A DNA stretch of 64,000 bases from JBBDWR01 sp040902745 (GCA_040902745.1 JBBDWR010000029.1:62001-126000); one strand, 5' to 3'. Numbered from the stretch's first letter, positions 41,409 to 49,903 are shown. Notes: a model not told the origin generated them from the letters alone. Numbers and translations are program-made.

Positions 41409-42324
41409 GTTCCGATCCGTCGATCTCCTCGAGGACGAGCCCCTTCTCGATGATGGCGCCGATCTCGGCGAGCGGCACCCCGAACCCCTCGCGCAGGGCC
41501 GTGCGCGCCGAATCGACGTCGATGCCGGACGGCAGTGTCGCCAACAGCTCGTAGTCTTCCCCGCCACCCAGCACGTCCGTACGTTGCGCGCCCGGCGCAA
41601 GGGGGAGCTGCCGGTAGCCGATACGGGCCCCGACGCCACTGGCCTCGCACAAGCGCGACAGGTCGATCGCGAGCCCGTCGGACACATCGAGCATCGCAGT
41701 GGCCCCGTGCCGTGCGAGGACCGATGCTTCGCCCACCCTCGGGGTCGGTCGCAGATACGCATGCAGGGCCGCGAGCGCCTCGCGATCCGGCGCACCGCTC
41801 GAGCGAGCCACCCGCAGACCGACCGCGGCGGAACCGAGCTCTCCGGTCACGACCACGCGGTCGCCCACCCGAGCTCCGCCGCGGGTCACGGCCCGTCCCG
41901 GCGCGACTTCACCTGTGACCGTGACGACCACCGAGACCGCGTCACCCCGCGCAAGGTTGCCTCCGACGAGCCACAACGCGTACTCGTCGCAGCACTCTCG
42001 CATGCCGCCGATCAGTTCGATCACCCAAGCGGCGTCGACCGCATCCGACAGCGTGAGCGCGCACAGCGCCGCCCGCGGACTGCCACCCATCGCGGCGATG
42101 TCGGACACGTTCACCGCGATCGCCTTGTACCCGAGGTCGCGGGCGGAGGTCAGGCCGAGTTCGAAGTGCGTCCCTTCGACCAGCGCGTCGGTCGTGAGGA
42201 GCTGCTCCCCTGTTGCGGGGCTCAGGACCGCCGCATCGTCGCCCACGCCCACGATGACCTCGGGCCCGGCACCCGAGAGCACCTTGCCGATCGCCTCCAG
42301 CAGCTCGTTCTCGTTCCGATCCAT
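41371..42324 (-). CDS. thiL: Thiamine-monophosphate kinase ThiL
   Basis: This 317-residue ThiL makes thiamine diphosphate from the monophosphate. The AIR-synthase-like fold is shown by VIVGVGDDAAVL, TTDALVEGTHFELGLTSARD, YKAIAVNVSDIAAMGGSPRA, AMLDVSDGLAIDLSRLCEA and LGGGEDYELLATL. The ATG at 42324 (with AGGGA upstream) is preferred to a TTG 14 codons earlier. It is the first gene of the thiL-thiD operon, divergent from the PEP carboxykinase gene. Confidence 0.95.
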   Translation of the reverse strand: MDRNENELLEAIGKVLSGAGPEVIVGVGDDAAVLSPATGEQLLTTDALVEGTHFELGLTSARDLGYKAIAVNVSDIAAMGGSPRAALCALTLSDAVDAAWVIELIGGMRECCDEYALWLVGGNLARGDAVSVVVTVTGEVAPGRAVTRGGARVGDRVVVTGELGSAAVGLRVARSSGAPDREALAALHAYLRPTPRVGEASVLARHGATAMLDVSDGLAIDLSRLCEASGVGARIGYRQLPLAPGAQRTDVLGGGEDYELLATLPSGIDVDSARTALREGFGVPLAEIGAIIEKGLVLEEIDGSEHALAEQGWDHFG

Positions 42325-42479
42325 CGTCCCTAGCCTGTCGCCGTCGCCTTTGTCCGCTCCGTCCAATCGCTCGCTGCGACATTCCCCCAGCGTGCGGAGG
42401 GTGGCGGGGAGTGGTTTCGGTAGACTCTAGCCCCGTTCCCCAGGAGCTGGCCTATCCGTCACACGCGAAGGAGACTCCG

Positions 42480-44003
42480 TTGGCGTTGGAGATGACGACT
42501 GGCACGATCTACGACAATCCCTCCCCGGAGGAATTGCGCAAGTTCACCGAGGAGATGCCGCAGACCCGGATCACCGAGTTCGACAACGTCAACGTGCAGA
42601 CCCAGGTACTCTCCCGCAGCGCCGCCAGCACCCACGTGGTAACCGAGGACCCGTCCACCACGAGCGGCAAGAGCATCACTCGCGCGGAATACGAGCGCCT
42701 GGCCGGCCTCCAGGACCAGTACCTGTCCTCGCGGGACCTGATCCAGATCGACGGCTTCATCGGCAACGATCCCGAGTTCCGGACTGCCGCCAGGCTCACG
42801 ATCGAGCGCGCGAACGCGAACATAGCGGGCATGCAGCAGAAGCTGTACTTCCCGCGAGAGGGCGGCGAGCCCGAGGTCCACGTGATCTACACGCCCAACC
42901 TGCCCGTTTCCGGCTACCCGGACGACCGGATGATCGCCGTGGACCTGGAGAACAACGTGACGCGGGTGTTCAACTCCGACTACTTCGGGGAGTCGAAGAA
43001 GGGCGGCCTGCGGATGTGGAACAACATCGTCTTCGGCCGGGGCGGTCTCGCCCTGCATGCCGGCCTGAAGGTGATCCCCACCGACGACGGCGAAAAGGTC
43101 ATCATGATCATCGGCCTGTCGGGCACCGGCAAGACCACCACGACCTTCACGACCCAGAACGATTCGCTCCCCGTGCAGGACGACTTCGTCGGACTCATGC
43201 CGGGCGGAGGGGTCTACGGCACCGAGAACGGGTGCTTCGCCAAGACGTTCAGCCTCGACCCGGACTTCGAGCCGAACATCTACAACGCGGTCGTCAAGCC
43301 GAACGCGTACCTCGAGAACGTGTATCAGGACGACACCGGCACGGTGGACTTCTTCAACGAGAACTACACGCAGAACGGCCGCGCCGTGTTCGGCATGAGC
43401 GACCTCGCCCGTTACCGGGATGCCGAGGGGGTCGGCACGGTGGACTACCTGCTGATCCTCAACCGGAACGAGAACATCATCCCGTCGATCGCGAAGCTCT
43501 CGCAGGCGCAGGCTGCCGCCTTCTTCATGCTCGGCGAGACCACCGGGACTGCGGCCGGCGGCGCGTCGGAGGCGGGCAAGTTCCTGCGTGTCCCGGGAAC
43601 CAATCCGTTCTTCCCGCTCCCCCACGGGCTCCAGGGCAATCGGATCCTCGAGCTGTTGCACTCACACCCGATCGAGGTCTACTTGCTCAACACCGGCCGT
43701 GTCGGCGGCAAGGACGGCGACGACCGCTCGAAGAAGGTGAAGATCCCGCACACGTCGGCGTGCGTGAAGGCGATCGCCGAGCGCTCGGTCTCCTGGACCG
43801 AGGACCCCGACTTCGGCTATCAGATAGCCGACTCCGTTCCCGGATTCGACGACATCGAGCTGCTGCAACCCAAGCGCCTGTACGAACGCCAAGGGCGCAC
43901 GGAGGAGTACGACGAGATGGTCACCCGACTCAAGGCCGAACGGCGCTCACACCTCGAGACGTTCCCGCAGCTGTCCGACGACATCGTCGACGCCGTGAGC
44001 TGA
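42480..44003 (+). CDS. pckA: Phosphoenolpyruvate carboxykinase, divergent ATP type
   Basis: This 507-residue enzyme of the ATP-PEPCK fold interconverts oxaloacetate and PEP. The nucleotide P loop IIGLSGTGKTTTT (about 212-220), metal/substrate residues KK (173-174) and H193, and the DD pair at 234-235 in PVQDDFVGLMPGGGVYGTEN are present. The later arginine segment TQNGRAVFGMSDL and MLGETTGTAAGG are also visible. Spacing around these motifs differs clearly from the E. coli enzyme (for example GETTGTAAGGASEAG in place of the usual GYTAKLAGTE). A TTG at 42480, 6 bases after AAGGAG, is chosen; ATG at 42492 is the alternative. It stands alone with its own upstream region. Confidence 0.88.
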   Translation: MALEMTTGTIYDNPSPEELRKFTEEMPQTRITEFDNVNVQTQVLSRSAASTHVVTEDPSTTSGKSITRAEYERLAGLQDQYLSSRDLIQIDGFIGNDPEFRTAARLTIERANANIAGMQQKLYFPREGGEPEVHVIYTPNLPVSGYPDDRMIAVDLENNVTRVFNSDYFGESKKGGLRMWNNIVFGRGGLALHAGLKVIPTDDGEKVIMIIGLSGTGKTTTTFTTQNDSLPVQDDFVGLMPGGGVYGTENGCFAKTFSLDPDFEPNIYNAVVKPNAYLENVYQDDTGTVDFFNENYTQNGRAVFGMSDLARYRDAEGVGTVDYLLILNRNENIIPSIAKLSQAQAAAFFMLGETTGTAAGGASEAGKFLRVPGTNPFFPLPHGLQGNRILELLHSHPIEVYLLNTGRVGGKDGDDRSKKVKIPHTSACVKAIAERSVSWTEDPDFGYQIADSVPGFDDIELLQPKRLYERQGRTEEYDEMVTRLKAERRSHLETFPQLSDDIVDAVS

Positions 44004-44043
44004 GAGCTAGACCGCGAGCCGCAGGTTCGATGCCGGCCCCCGA

Positions 44044-44367
44044 TCATTCACCCTCCGATCCGCGGGGGCGACGGTGACCGAGCAGCAATCCGGTCGCGAA
44101 CTGCACCCCCGACAGCACAACGAGCATCGCCAAGTACCAACTTAGCTGCTCGGTCTGTGCCGCGAAGCTCATCCGATCCGCGGTTGCATAGATCACGAAG
44201 AGCCCGGCGAAGCCGAACCATGAACCGATGCGCGCGGTCCGGAAGATCGCGTAGAGCAGCTGATCGGTCAGGTCCGGACTCGCGAAGGGTCGGCGCGCCC
44301 AGTACCACAGCGACCGGGCCCCGCCGATCGAGAACAGCACGGCAAGACCGAACTCGAATGCCCTCAC
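44044..44367 (-). CDS. Hypothetical small membrane protein
   Basis: This 107-residue protein has about three hydrophobic helices (FEFGLAVLFSIGGARSLWYW, a segment near WFGFAGLFVIYATA, and LSWYLAMLVVLSGVQFATGL) and a basic C-terminus. No family was recognised. The GTG at 44367 forms a GTGA overlap with the phosphoribosyltransferase stop, so it is translated with that gene. It faces pckA across a 40-base gap. Confidence 0.7.
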   Translation of the reverse strand: MRAFEFGLAVLFSIGGARSLWYWARRPFASPDLTDQLLYAIFRTARIGSWFGFAGLFVIYATADRMSFAAQTEQLSWYLAMLVVLSGVQFATGLLLGHRRPRGSEGE

Positions 44368-45002
44368 GGCGACCCCGCCAGCGCAGCGACCACCTCTTCG
44401 TCCGTCGTCTGGTCGAATAGGTCGTACCACTCTCCGACCGATCCGAACGCGCGAGGCGCCGCGAGGATAACGACTTCGTCCGCTTCGTCCGCCAGTCGCC
44501 GAACCGCGGGAGGGGGTGCGACGGGAGCCGCGAAGACGACCCTCACGGCACCGCTTGTGCGGGCCCACCGGATCGACGCGATCGCGGTGCCTCCCGTCGC
44601 GACTCCGTCGTCGACGAGCACCACGGTCTTGTCGGCGACCGGGAGTGGTCCATGGCCACCTCGATAGCGGTGCTCCCGGCGTTCGATCTCGGACTGTTGC
44701 CTGGCGATCTCCTCGTCCACGTACTGCTGTCCAACCGCCAGCCGCGCGATCATCCGCTCGTCCAGGACCTGTACGCCCGGCGCGATCGCACCGATCCCTA
44801 GTTCCGGATTGCCCGGCGCACCGAGCTTGCGCGGCACGACGACATCGATCGGAACGCCGAGGGACCGGGCGACGGCTGCGGCGACGATCACGCCTCCCCG
44901 TGGGATCCCGAGCACGACGACGTCGGTCGGCACGTCGGACAGATGCCCGGCGAGGGCTCCCGCGAGCGCCTCACCGGCCTGCGCTCGGTCGGTGAACCTC
45001 AC
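44364..45002 (-). CDS. Phosphoribosyltransferase-fold protein
   Basis: This 212-residue protein of the type I PRTase fold has the PRPP-binding motif VVLVDDGVATGGTAIASIRW and the N-terminal VVLGIPRGGVIVAAAVARSL with IDVVVPRKLGAPGNPELGIG, the pattern of the stand-alone PRTase domain family often annotated as predicted phosphoribosyltransferases. Substrate cannot be inferred. The GTG at 45002 with GGGAG 8 bases upstream is preferred to an upstream in-frame start. It overlaps the small membrane protein gene. Confidence 0.88.
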   Translation of the reverse strand: MRFTDRAQAGEALAGALAGHLSDVPTDVVVLGIPRGGVIVAAAVARSLGVPIDVVVPRKLGAPGNPELGIGAIAPGVQVLDERMIARLAVGQQYVDEEIARQQSEIERREHRYRGGHGPLPVADKTVVLVDDGVATGGTAIASIRWARTSGAVRVVFAAPVAPPPAVRRLADEADEVVILAAPRAFGSVGEWYDLFDQTTDEEVVAALAGSP

Positions 45003-45130
45003 CGCTGCATGCTCCCATACGTTCCCGTGACGGGGCGGCCGTCGCCGGGGTCGTATGGCTTGGCGTGCAGCCTTGCCCGCTTCGAGCGCCCCGACTAGCA
45101 TGCTGCCCCCAACCGCAGGGAGGTCTCAAC

Positions 45131-45364
45131 GTGGTGCATGCGTACGTCTTGATCCAGACGGAGGTCGGCAAGGCCGCCCAGGTCGCCGACGAGGTGCGCG
45201 CGATCGGTGGCGTCACGGAGGCCGAGGACGTCACCGGCCCCTACGACGTGATCGTGCGCGCCGAGGCCCAGAACGTCGACGAGCTCGGCAAGCTCGTGGT
45301 CGCGAAGATCCAGGGGGTCGAAGGGATCACCCGCACGCTGACCTGTCCGGTCGTGCACCTGTAG
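45131..45364 (+). CDS. Stand-alone Lrp/AsnC ligand-binding (RAM) domain protein
   Basis: This 77-residue protein is a single dimeric alpha-beta barrel of the Lrp/AsnC C-terminal type: VHAYVLIQTEVGKAAQVADE, VTEAEDVTGPYDVIVRAEA and a C-terminal TRTLTCPVVHL. There is no DNA-binding domain. Such proteins are widespread in actinobacteria and may bind amino acids. The GTG at 45131 (GGGAGG 8 bases upstream) is used; a second GTG follows at once. It diverges from the PRTase gene and converges with ddl. Confidence 0.9.
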   Translation: MVHAYVLIQTEVGKAAQVADEVRAIGGVTEAEDVTGPYDVIVRAEAQNVDELGKLVVAKIQGVEGITRTLTCPVVHL

Positions 45365-45375
45365 CGACGGCGGTG

Positions 45376-45417
45376 CCCGAACGGGGTCGGGTCCGTGGTC
45401 AGGCCCGACGATCGGGC
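45376..45417. terminator. Two adjacent hairpins between convergent genes
   Basis: Two stems lie between the Lrp-domain gene and the 3' end of ddl: CCCGA/TCGGG at 45376-45391 and a perfect GCCCGA-CGA-TCGGGC at 45403-45417, the latter inside the last codons of ddl. Their placement at a convergent junction suggests transcription termination; no T run is present. Confidence 0.4.
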
Positions 45418-46529
45418 TCGTGTCCGCGGAGTTCCCCCGCGCCCGTGCCCTTCTTGCGCTCTCGCTCGTGACGCTCGACCGCGAGGTCCACGAGCCGATC
45501 GATCAGATCCGGATAGCGCAGACCCGAGGCCTCCCACAGTTTGGGATACATCGAGATCGAAGTGAAACCCGGGATCGTGTTGATCTCGTTCAGGAACAGC
45601 GCACCTTGCGTGTCGAGGAAGAAATCGACCCGCGCCATCCCCGTCGCGTCGATCGTCCGGAACGCGGCGATCGCGATCCGCTGTACCTCCTCGAGCGTAG
45701 CGTCCGAGAGATCGGCCGGGATCGTCAGTCGCGCGCCGTCGGGATCCAGATACTTCGCCGCGTAGTCGTAGAACTCGTGGCCCGAGGGCGCGATCTCGCC
45801 CGCGATGGACGCGACGGGATCGTCGTTGCCGAGGACGGAGCACTCGATCTCTCGCGCTCCCTGCACCGATCGCTCGACGACCGCTTTGCGCGCGTAGCCG
45901 AAAGCTTCCTCGAGGGCGCCGCGGAGCTCGGCAGGACGGTGCACCTTGCGGACGCCGACGGACGAACCCAACGTGGCGGGCTTGGAGAACACCGGATAGC
46001 CCAGCTCGGCCGTTCTGCCCTCGACGCCCTCCGGGTCTTCTTCCCACTCGGGTTCGCGGACGGACGTCCATTCCACGACCGGCAGGCCTTCGGCTTCGAA
46101 CAGGACCTTCTGGATCGCCTTGTCCATGCCGACCGCCGAGGCCAGCACACCGGATCCCACGTACGGAACGCCCGCCAGTTCGAGGAGGCCCTGGGTTGCG
46201 CCGTCCTCACCGAATGGACCGTGCAACACGGGGAAGACGACGTCGATCTCGCGAGGGGTTCCCCCCTCCGCGACGAGTGTGGACGCGCCCGATTCCTGGC
46301 CGAGGGCCACCTGAGAACCGGCAACCGGATCGACCGCGGGAAGCACCGCACCGCCCCCGAGCGCGGGGGGTCCGGTGAGCAGGTGCCACGTCCCCGCCTT
46401 GCTGATCCCGACGGGAACCACCTCGTAGCGTTGGGGATCGAGGGCATCGATCACCGATCGGGCGGAGAGGCAGGAGATCTCGTGCTCGGCCGAACGTCCC
46501 CCGAACAACACCACCACGCGCCGCTTCAT
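45399..46529 (-). CDS. ddl: D-alanine--D-alanine ligase
   Basis: This 376-residue ATP-grasp ligase supplies D-Ala-D-Ala for peptidoglycan. It begins MKRRVVVLFGGRSAEHEIS and shows VFPVLHGPFGEDGATQGLLE, PYVGSGVLASAVGMDK, FSKPATLGSSVGV, EIECSVLGND, DYAAKYLDPDGARL and the metal motif LFLNEINTIPGFT. The ATG at 46529 follows an AAAGGAG site; a start 9 codons upstream is rejected. The C-terminal 20 residues are charged and not conserved. It is single-gene, converging on the Lrp-domain gene. Confidence 0.96.
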   Translation of the reverse strand: MKRRVVVLFGGRSAEHEISCLSARSVIDALDPQRYEVVPVGISKAGTWHLLTGPPALGGGAVLPAVDPVAGSQVALGQESGASTLVAEGGTPREIDVVFPVLHGPFGEDGATQGLLELAGVPYVGSGVLASAVGMDKAIQKVLFEAEGLPVVEWTSVREPEWEEDPEGVEGRTAELGYPVFSKPATLGSSVGVRKVHRPAELRGALEEAFGYARKAVVERSVQGAREIECSVLGNDDPVASIAGEIAPSGHEFYDYAAKYLDPDGARLTIPADLSDATLEEVQRIAIAAFRTIDATGMARVDFFLDTQGALFLNEINTIPGFTSISMYPKLWEASGLRYPDLIDRLVDLAVERHERERKKGTGAGELRGHEPDRRA

Positions 46530-46609
46530 CGATGGCTCCTTTACCGTGCCGCGCACCCACCGAACCCCGCCAGCCTACCCGTGCTCGGGGAGGCATACCT
46601 GCACAGCAA

Positions 46610-47236
46610 TCACGTGACGCCGTCACCACGGCGGACGAGCTTCCACGCCAAGGGAAGCAGCCCCGCAGCCACCAGCAGCTTGATCGTGTCGCCGATCACG
46701 AACGGATACAACCCGTCCTGCAGCGCGTCCTCGAGGCTGTACGCGACCCCCGCCTGACGCACCGACAGCAACAACCACGGGATCCCAACCACATAGATCA
46801 CGATCGAGCCCAGGAGCATCGCGCCGATCGCGCTGTTACTCGACTTGTCCCAGCCCCGCCGCGCCAGCCAACCGACGAGCGCACTCGCGACGAAGAACCC
46901 CCACAGGTAGCCGCCCGTGGCTTGTGCGAGCCCGAGGATCGCCAATCCGGTGTCGTGGGTGCCGTCGGCATTCGGGGCGAGGGCGGGAAGGCCCACGACC
47001 GCGTACGCGAGATACAGCAGCACCGAGATCGCACCGAAGAGCGGACCCAAGCATGCCCCGATCAGCAGGACGCCGAGCGTCTGCCCGGTGATCGGGACCG
47101 GCGTGAACGGCAGGGGAACACTCAGCTGGGCCAGTCCCGCCAGCAGGACACTCCCGAGTGCGGCAAGTGCAAGTTGATAGACGACGCTGTTGACGCGGCT
47201 CCTCGGCGGCGCTGCGGCGAGCGCGAGTGTGGTCAC
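46610..47236 (-). CDS. bioY: Biotin transporter substrate-binding subunit BioY
   Basis: This 208-residue BioY is the S component of an ECF biotin transporter, with six hydrophobic helices. Family segments are LAQLSVPLPFTPVPITGQTL, GAISVLLYLAYAVVGLPAL and ATGGYLWGFFVASALVGWLA. The GTG at 47236 has GAGGAGG 8 bases upstream; the longer open frame upstream is not coding. No bioM/bioN or ECF A/T genes are in the window, so it either uses a shared module or works alone. It diverges from cofC across 165 bases. Confidence 0.94.
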   Translation of the reverse strand: MTTLALAAAPPRSRVNSVVYQLALAALGSVLLAGLAQLSVPLPFTPVPITGQTLGVLLIGACLGPLFGAISVLLYLAYAVVGLPALAPNADGTHDTGLAILGLAQATGGYLWGFFVASALVGWLARRGWDKSSNSAIGAMLLGSIVIYVVGIPWLLLSVRQAGVAYSLEDALQDGLYPFVIGDTIKLLVAAGLLPLAWKLVRRGDGVT

Positions 47237-47401
47237 GGTACGGTCCTCCTCGTGGGTCGGATGTCGGCTTCGTCGGACTACGAACGGCGATCTCGCCCCG
47301 GCCGCCGACCGGGAAGGATGGCGGCAGAGCCCGAAGCCTACCGCGTGCCAGACGGTGAGCATCGTTGGTCCGGATCCTTTCTCGTGGGCTAGGCTCGACG
47401 A

Positions 47402-48046
47402 GTGCGGATCGTTACAGTCCCCGTGAAGTCGCTGAGCCGGACGAAGAGCCGGCTTGCCTCGGTGCTCTCGCCGATCGAACGAGGCGCGCTCACGCTCGCG
47501 ATGCTCGAGGACGTTCTGGACGCCACACTGCAGCTTGCGGCGTGGGAGACGTGGATCGTCTCTTCCGACGAAGTGGTGCTCGAGGTCGCGGTGCGGCGGG
47601 GCGCGCGGCCGGTCCGCGAGCCAAGTCCCACCCTTCAGGGCGCGATCCGGCATGTGGACATGGAGGCCACCGCTCGTGACGCGGACGCGATGGCGGTCGT
47701 CCTCGCGGACACCCCGATGCTCACCGCTGATGCCCTCGCCGTAGCTCTGCACACGATGGGCCCGGTCGTTCTCGCGCCCTCGGCCGACCGATCCGGAACG
47801 AACCTGCTGCTGCGTCGGCCACCACGCGCGATACGCCCGCTCTTCGGGAGCGACTCGTTCACCAAGCACCGCTCGGAAGCCGCGAGCAAGCAGCTCCCGG
47901 TCGCGATCGTGGAGGCCCCCCAGATCGCTTTCGACCTCGACGTTCCGGACGATATCCTGACGCTGATGTCGTCGGGCGTGCACGGCCGCACGCTCGATGT
48001 CTGTACGGAGCTCGAGCTCGAGGACCGTTTACGGGTACGCACCTGA
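47402..48046 (+). CDS. cofC: 2-phospho-L-lactate / phosphoenolpyruvate guanylyltransferase (coenzyme F420)
   Basis: This 214-residue CofC/FbiD-type nucleotidyltransferase makes the activated intermediate for F420. It shows the N-terminal RIVTVPVKSLSRTKSRLA, the LADTPMLTADALAVAL acidic segment, the APSADRSGTNLLLRRPP loop and FDLDVPDDI. The start is GTG at 47402. F420 biosynthesis is a typical actinobacterial trait; the partner genes (fbiA, fbiB, fbiC) are not in this window. A small cold-shock-like gene follows after 35 bases. Confidence 0.92.
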   Translation: MRIVTVPVKSLSRTKSRLASVLSPIERGALTLAMLEDVLDATLQLAAWETWIVSSDEVVLEVAVRRGARPVREPSPTLQGAIRHVDMEATARDADAMAVVLADTPMLTADALAVALHTMGPVVLAPSADRSGTNLLLRRPPRAIRPLFGSDSFTKHRSEAASKQLPVAIVEAPQIAFDLDVPDDILTLMSSGVHGRTLDVCTELELEDRLRVRT

Positions 48047-48081
48047 GCCGAGAGCTCGGGATCGAAAGGACGAGGAGCCAG

Positions 48082-48288
48082 ATGGCGCAGGGAACGATCA
48101 AGCATTACGACGAGGACGCGCACAGCGGATCACTGCTGTTGGAGAACGGGACGGAGATCGCGATCGACGGCGTCTCGACGCAAGGTTCCGACCTGCGAAC
48201 GCTCCGACTGGGACAGCGGGTCCGGTTCGACATCGACGAGGTCGGCGGAACTCAGGTCGCCCGGAAGCTGCACATCCTCACCTTCTGA
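48082..48288 (+). CDS. Small cold-shock-domain-like protein with degenerate RNA-binding motifs
   Basis: This 68-residue protein has the length and outline of a CspA OB fold (start MAQGTIKHYDEDAHSGSLLL, later LRTLRLGQRVRFDIDEVGGT and QVARKLHIL). However, the aromatic RNP-1 (normally KGFGFI) reads AHSGSLLL and RNP-2 (normally VFVH) reads EIAID. The beta-barrel pattern survives but the nucleic-acid face is largely lost. It lies 35 bases downstream of cofC with an AGGAGCC site before its ATG. It may bind something other than RNA, or be a specialised paralogue. Confidence 0.75.
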   Translation: MAQGTIKHYDEDAHSGSLLLENGTEIAIDGVSTQGSDLRTLRLGQRVRFDIDEVGGTQVARKLHILTF

Positions 48289-48293
48289 CCCTG

Positions 48294-48313
48294 GTCCGCC
48301 GTGGGATGCGGAC
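48294..48313. terminator. Hairpin between convergent csp-like and HU genes
   Basis: A perfect 6-bp stem (GTCCGC, 8-base loop, GCGGAC) occupies most of the 30-base gap between two convergent genes. It is a candidate bidirectional terminator; no T run is seen. Confidence 0.45.
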
Positions 48314-48318
48314 GAGCG

Positions 48319-48633
48319 TCAGCGCTTCTTCTTCTTGGTGGTGGACCGCCGCGACTTCGCGGTCACCGCATCCCGGAAGTCCTTGCCGGGGTTAAACGAC
48401 GGCAGATCTCGAGCGGGAACGACGATCGGCACGTCCGGCTTGCGCGGGTTCCGCGCGATCCGCTCGTTCCGATGCTTTCGCTCGAACGTGCCGAAACCCG
48501 ACAGCGACACCCGGCCGCCTTTGGACACCGACTCTCGCACGGTGTCCATCGTCGCCTCCAGGTATCGGGAGACGTCCGCCTTGCTGGCGCCGGTTCGCTT
48601 CGCGACCTCGGCGATCAGTCCGCTCTTGTTCAC
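48319..48633 (-). CDS. hup: HU-family DNA-binding protein
   Basis: This 104-residue HU/IHF-type nucleoid protein has NKSGLIAEVAKRTGASKADV, GRVSLSGFGTFERKHRNERI and the arm RNPRKPDVPIVVPARDLPSF. A lysine-rich tip (KSRRSTTKKKKR) follows, shorter than the long tails of mycobacterial HupB. The GTG at 48633 has GGAGG 7 bases upstream and gives the correct N-terminus; the upstream frame is rejected. It diverges from tRNA-Gln. Confidence 0.94.
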   Translation of the reverse strand: MNKSGLIAEVAKRTGASKADVSRYLEATMDTVRESVSKGGRVSLSGFGTFERKHRNERIARNPRKPDVPIVVPARDLPSFNPGKDFRDAVTAKSRRSTTKKKKR

Positions 48634-48748
48634 GACCCGCCTCCTCGTTCGGTCGGAGTACGTGCCTTGCACCGTAACGGCGCTGATCGGAACGGTCAAA
48701 CGCCGATCCGCCCGCGCTAGCGACCGCGGCTGCGACGCTCTCGTTGGG

Positions 48749-48754
48749 TATCCT
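48749..48754 (+). promoter_or_regulatory. Candidate -10 element of tRNA-Gln
   Basis: TATCCT lies 15 bases before the tRNA-Gln 5' end and matches the TANNNT pattern. No convincing -35 hexamer was found, as is frequent in GC-rich actinobacteria. Confidence 0.4.
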
Positions 48755-48769
48755 GGGGGTTCTCCACGA

Positions 48770-48843
48770 TGGCCCGTGGTGTAACGGCAGCACGGCTGAC
48801 TCTGGATCAGTTAGTCCTAGTTCGAATCTAGGCGGGCCAGCCA
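48770..48843 (+). tRNA. tRNA-Gln (anticodon CTG)
   Basis: This 74-nt cloverleaf has acceptor stem TGGCCCG paired with CGGGCCA and discriminator G. The anticodon stem GCTGA/TCAGT encloses loop CTCTGGA, giving anticodon CTG. The T arm has GTTCGAATC-type sequence (CTAGTTCGAATCTAG). The 3' CCA is encoded. It reads CAG codons and stands alone between HU and a broken secreted-protein gene. Confidence 0.95.
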
Positions 48844-48899
48844 GACCACCTGACGCGATCGCTCCAGGAACCCGTTGGTTCGAGCCGATACCGATAGGG

Positions 48900-49896
48900 A
48901 TGAACCGCCTCCTGCCTCTCCTCAGCGTTCTCGCCTGCTTCGCACTCTCGGGCGCTCTTTCGGGCGCTCTTTTCGCCCCCGCGGGCGCCGGTCTCGACGT
49001 CGGCGTCGGCGAGCGCGCGGCGCCGTGGGCAGACCGAACGATCCCGGATACCTCGTGCCAGGTGTTCCCCGACGACAACATCTGGAACACCGACATCTCC
49101 GGACTGCCGGTGCACGATATGAACGACGAATGGCTCGACTCGATGCGATCCGACACCACACACTTGCACCCCGACTTCGGGCCCCCCGACTACGGGATCC
49201 CTTTCGACGTCGTCGGAGCCAACGCACCCCGGCGGGCGGTGAAGTTCCAATACGCAGGGCAGAGCGATCGCAAGCGCTACCCGATCACGAAGTCCACACC
49301 GATCGAGGGCGGGAGCGACCGGCACGCCCTGATCGTGGACCGGTCACGATGTGTGCTCTATGAGCTGTTCCGCGTCCGGTGGAACGGTACGAAGGTCACG
49401 GCGGGCAGCGGCGCGATCTTCCCCCTGGGCTCCGATGCACTGCGACCCGAGGGCTGGACCTCAGCCGACGCCGCCGGCCTGCCGATCCTTCCGGGACTCG
49501 TGCGTTTCGACGAGATCAAGGCCGGGGAGATCGATCACGCGATCCGGGTGACCGCGGAGGTTACCTCGGAAAACTGGCTCTGGCCGGCTCGACACGAGGC
49601 CGGCGTGAACGACCCCGACGCCCCGCCGATGGGCGCCCGGTTCCGTCTCCAGGACGGACGACATCTCCGGCTTCAGCCCTCGCGCCCAGGTCGTGTTGCA
49701 GGCGATGAAGCGCTACGGGCTGATCCTGGCCGACAACGGATCGGATTGGTACTTCACCGGGACCCGCGATGGTCGATGGACCAACGCCTTGCTCGATCAG
49801 TTGAAGCAGGTTCCCGCCCACCGGTTCGAGGCAGTCGACACCTCGGCCTGCATGATCGACCCGGACAGCGCGGCGGCCGACTGCCCTGGCCCCTGA
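48900..49896 (+). pseudogene. Frameshifted secreted protein of unknown function
   Basis: An ATG at 48900 opens a signal peptide (NRLLPLLSVLACFALSGALS) and a domain with CQVFPDDNIWNTDISGLPVH, LHPDFGPPDYGIPFDVV, GGSDRHALIVDRSRCVLYEL, WTSADAAGLPILPGLVRFDE and PPMGARFRL, a secreted actinobacterial type of unknown role. At about 49650-49660 the frame shifts: the rest (DDISGFSPRAQVVLQAMKRY, GLILADNGSDWYFTG, ending at 49896) lies in the +1 frame. The shift coincides with a tandem GGACGGAC; removing one GGAC joins the two parts as RLQDDISGF. It is either a recent mutation or a sequence error. It ends 7 bases from the convergent phosphoesterase gene. Confidence 0.82.
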
Positions 49897-49903
49897 CGCC
49901 CGA

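Noticed and set aside
40569..41795. Longer ThiD reading frame starting near 41795
   Set aside because: The extra N-terminal part overlaps thiL in antiphase, has no conserved residues and would give an oversized ThiD; the ATG at 41408 is preferred.
47237..47401. Riboswitch or BirA operator upstream of bioY
   Set aside because: The region has a short GC hairpin but none of the conserved cores of TPP, cobalamin, SAM or preQ1 riboswitches, and no clear BirA-type palindrome.
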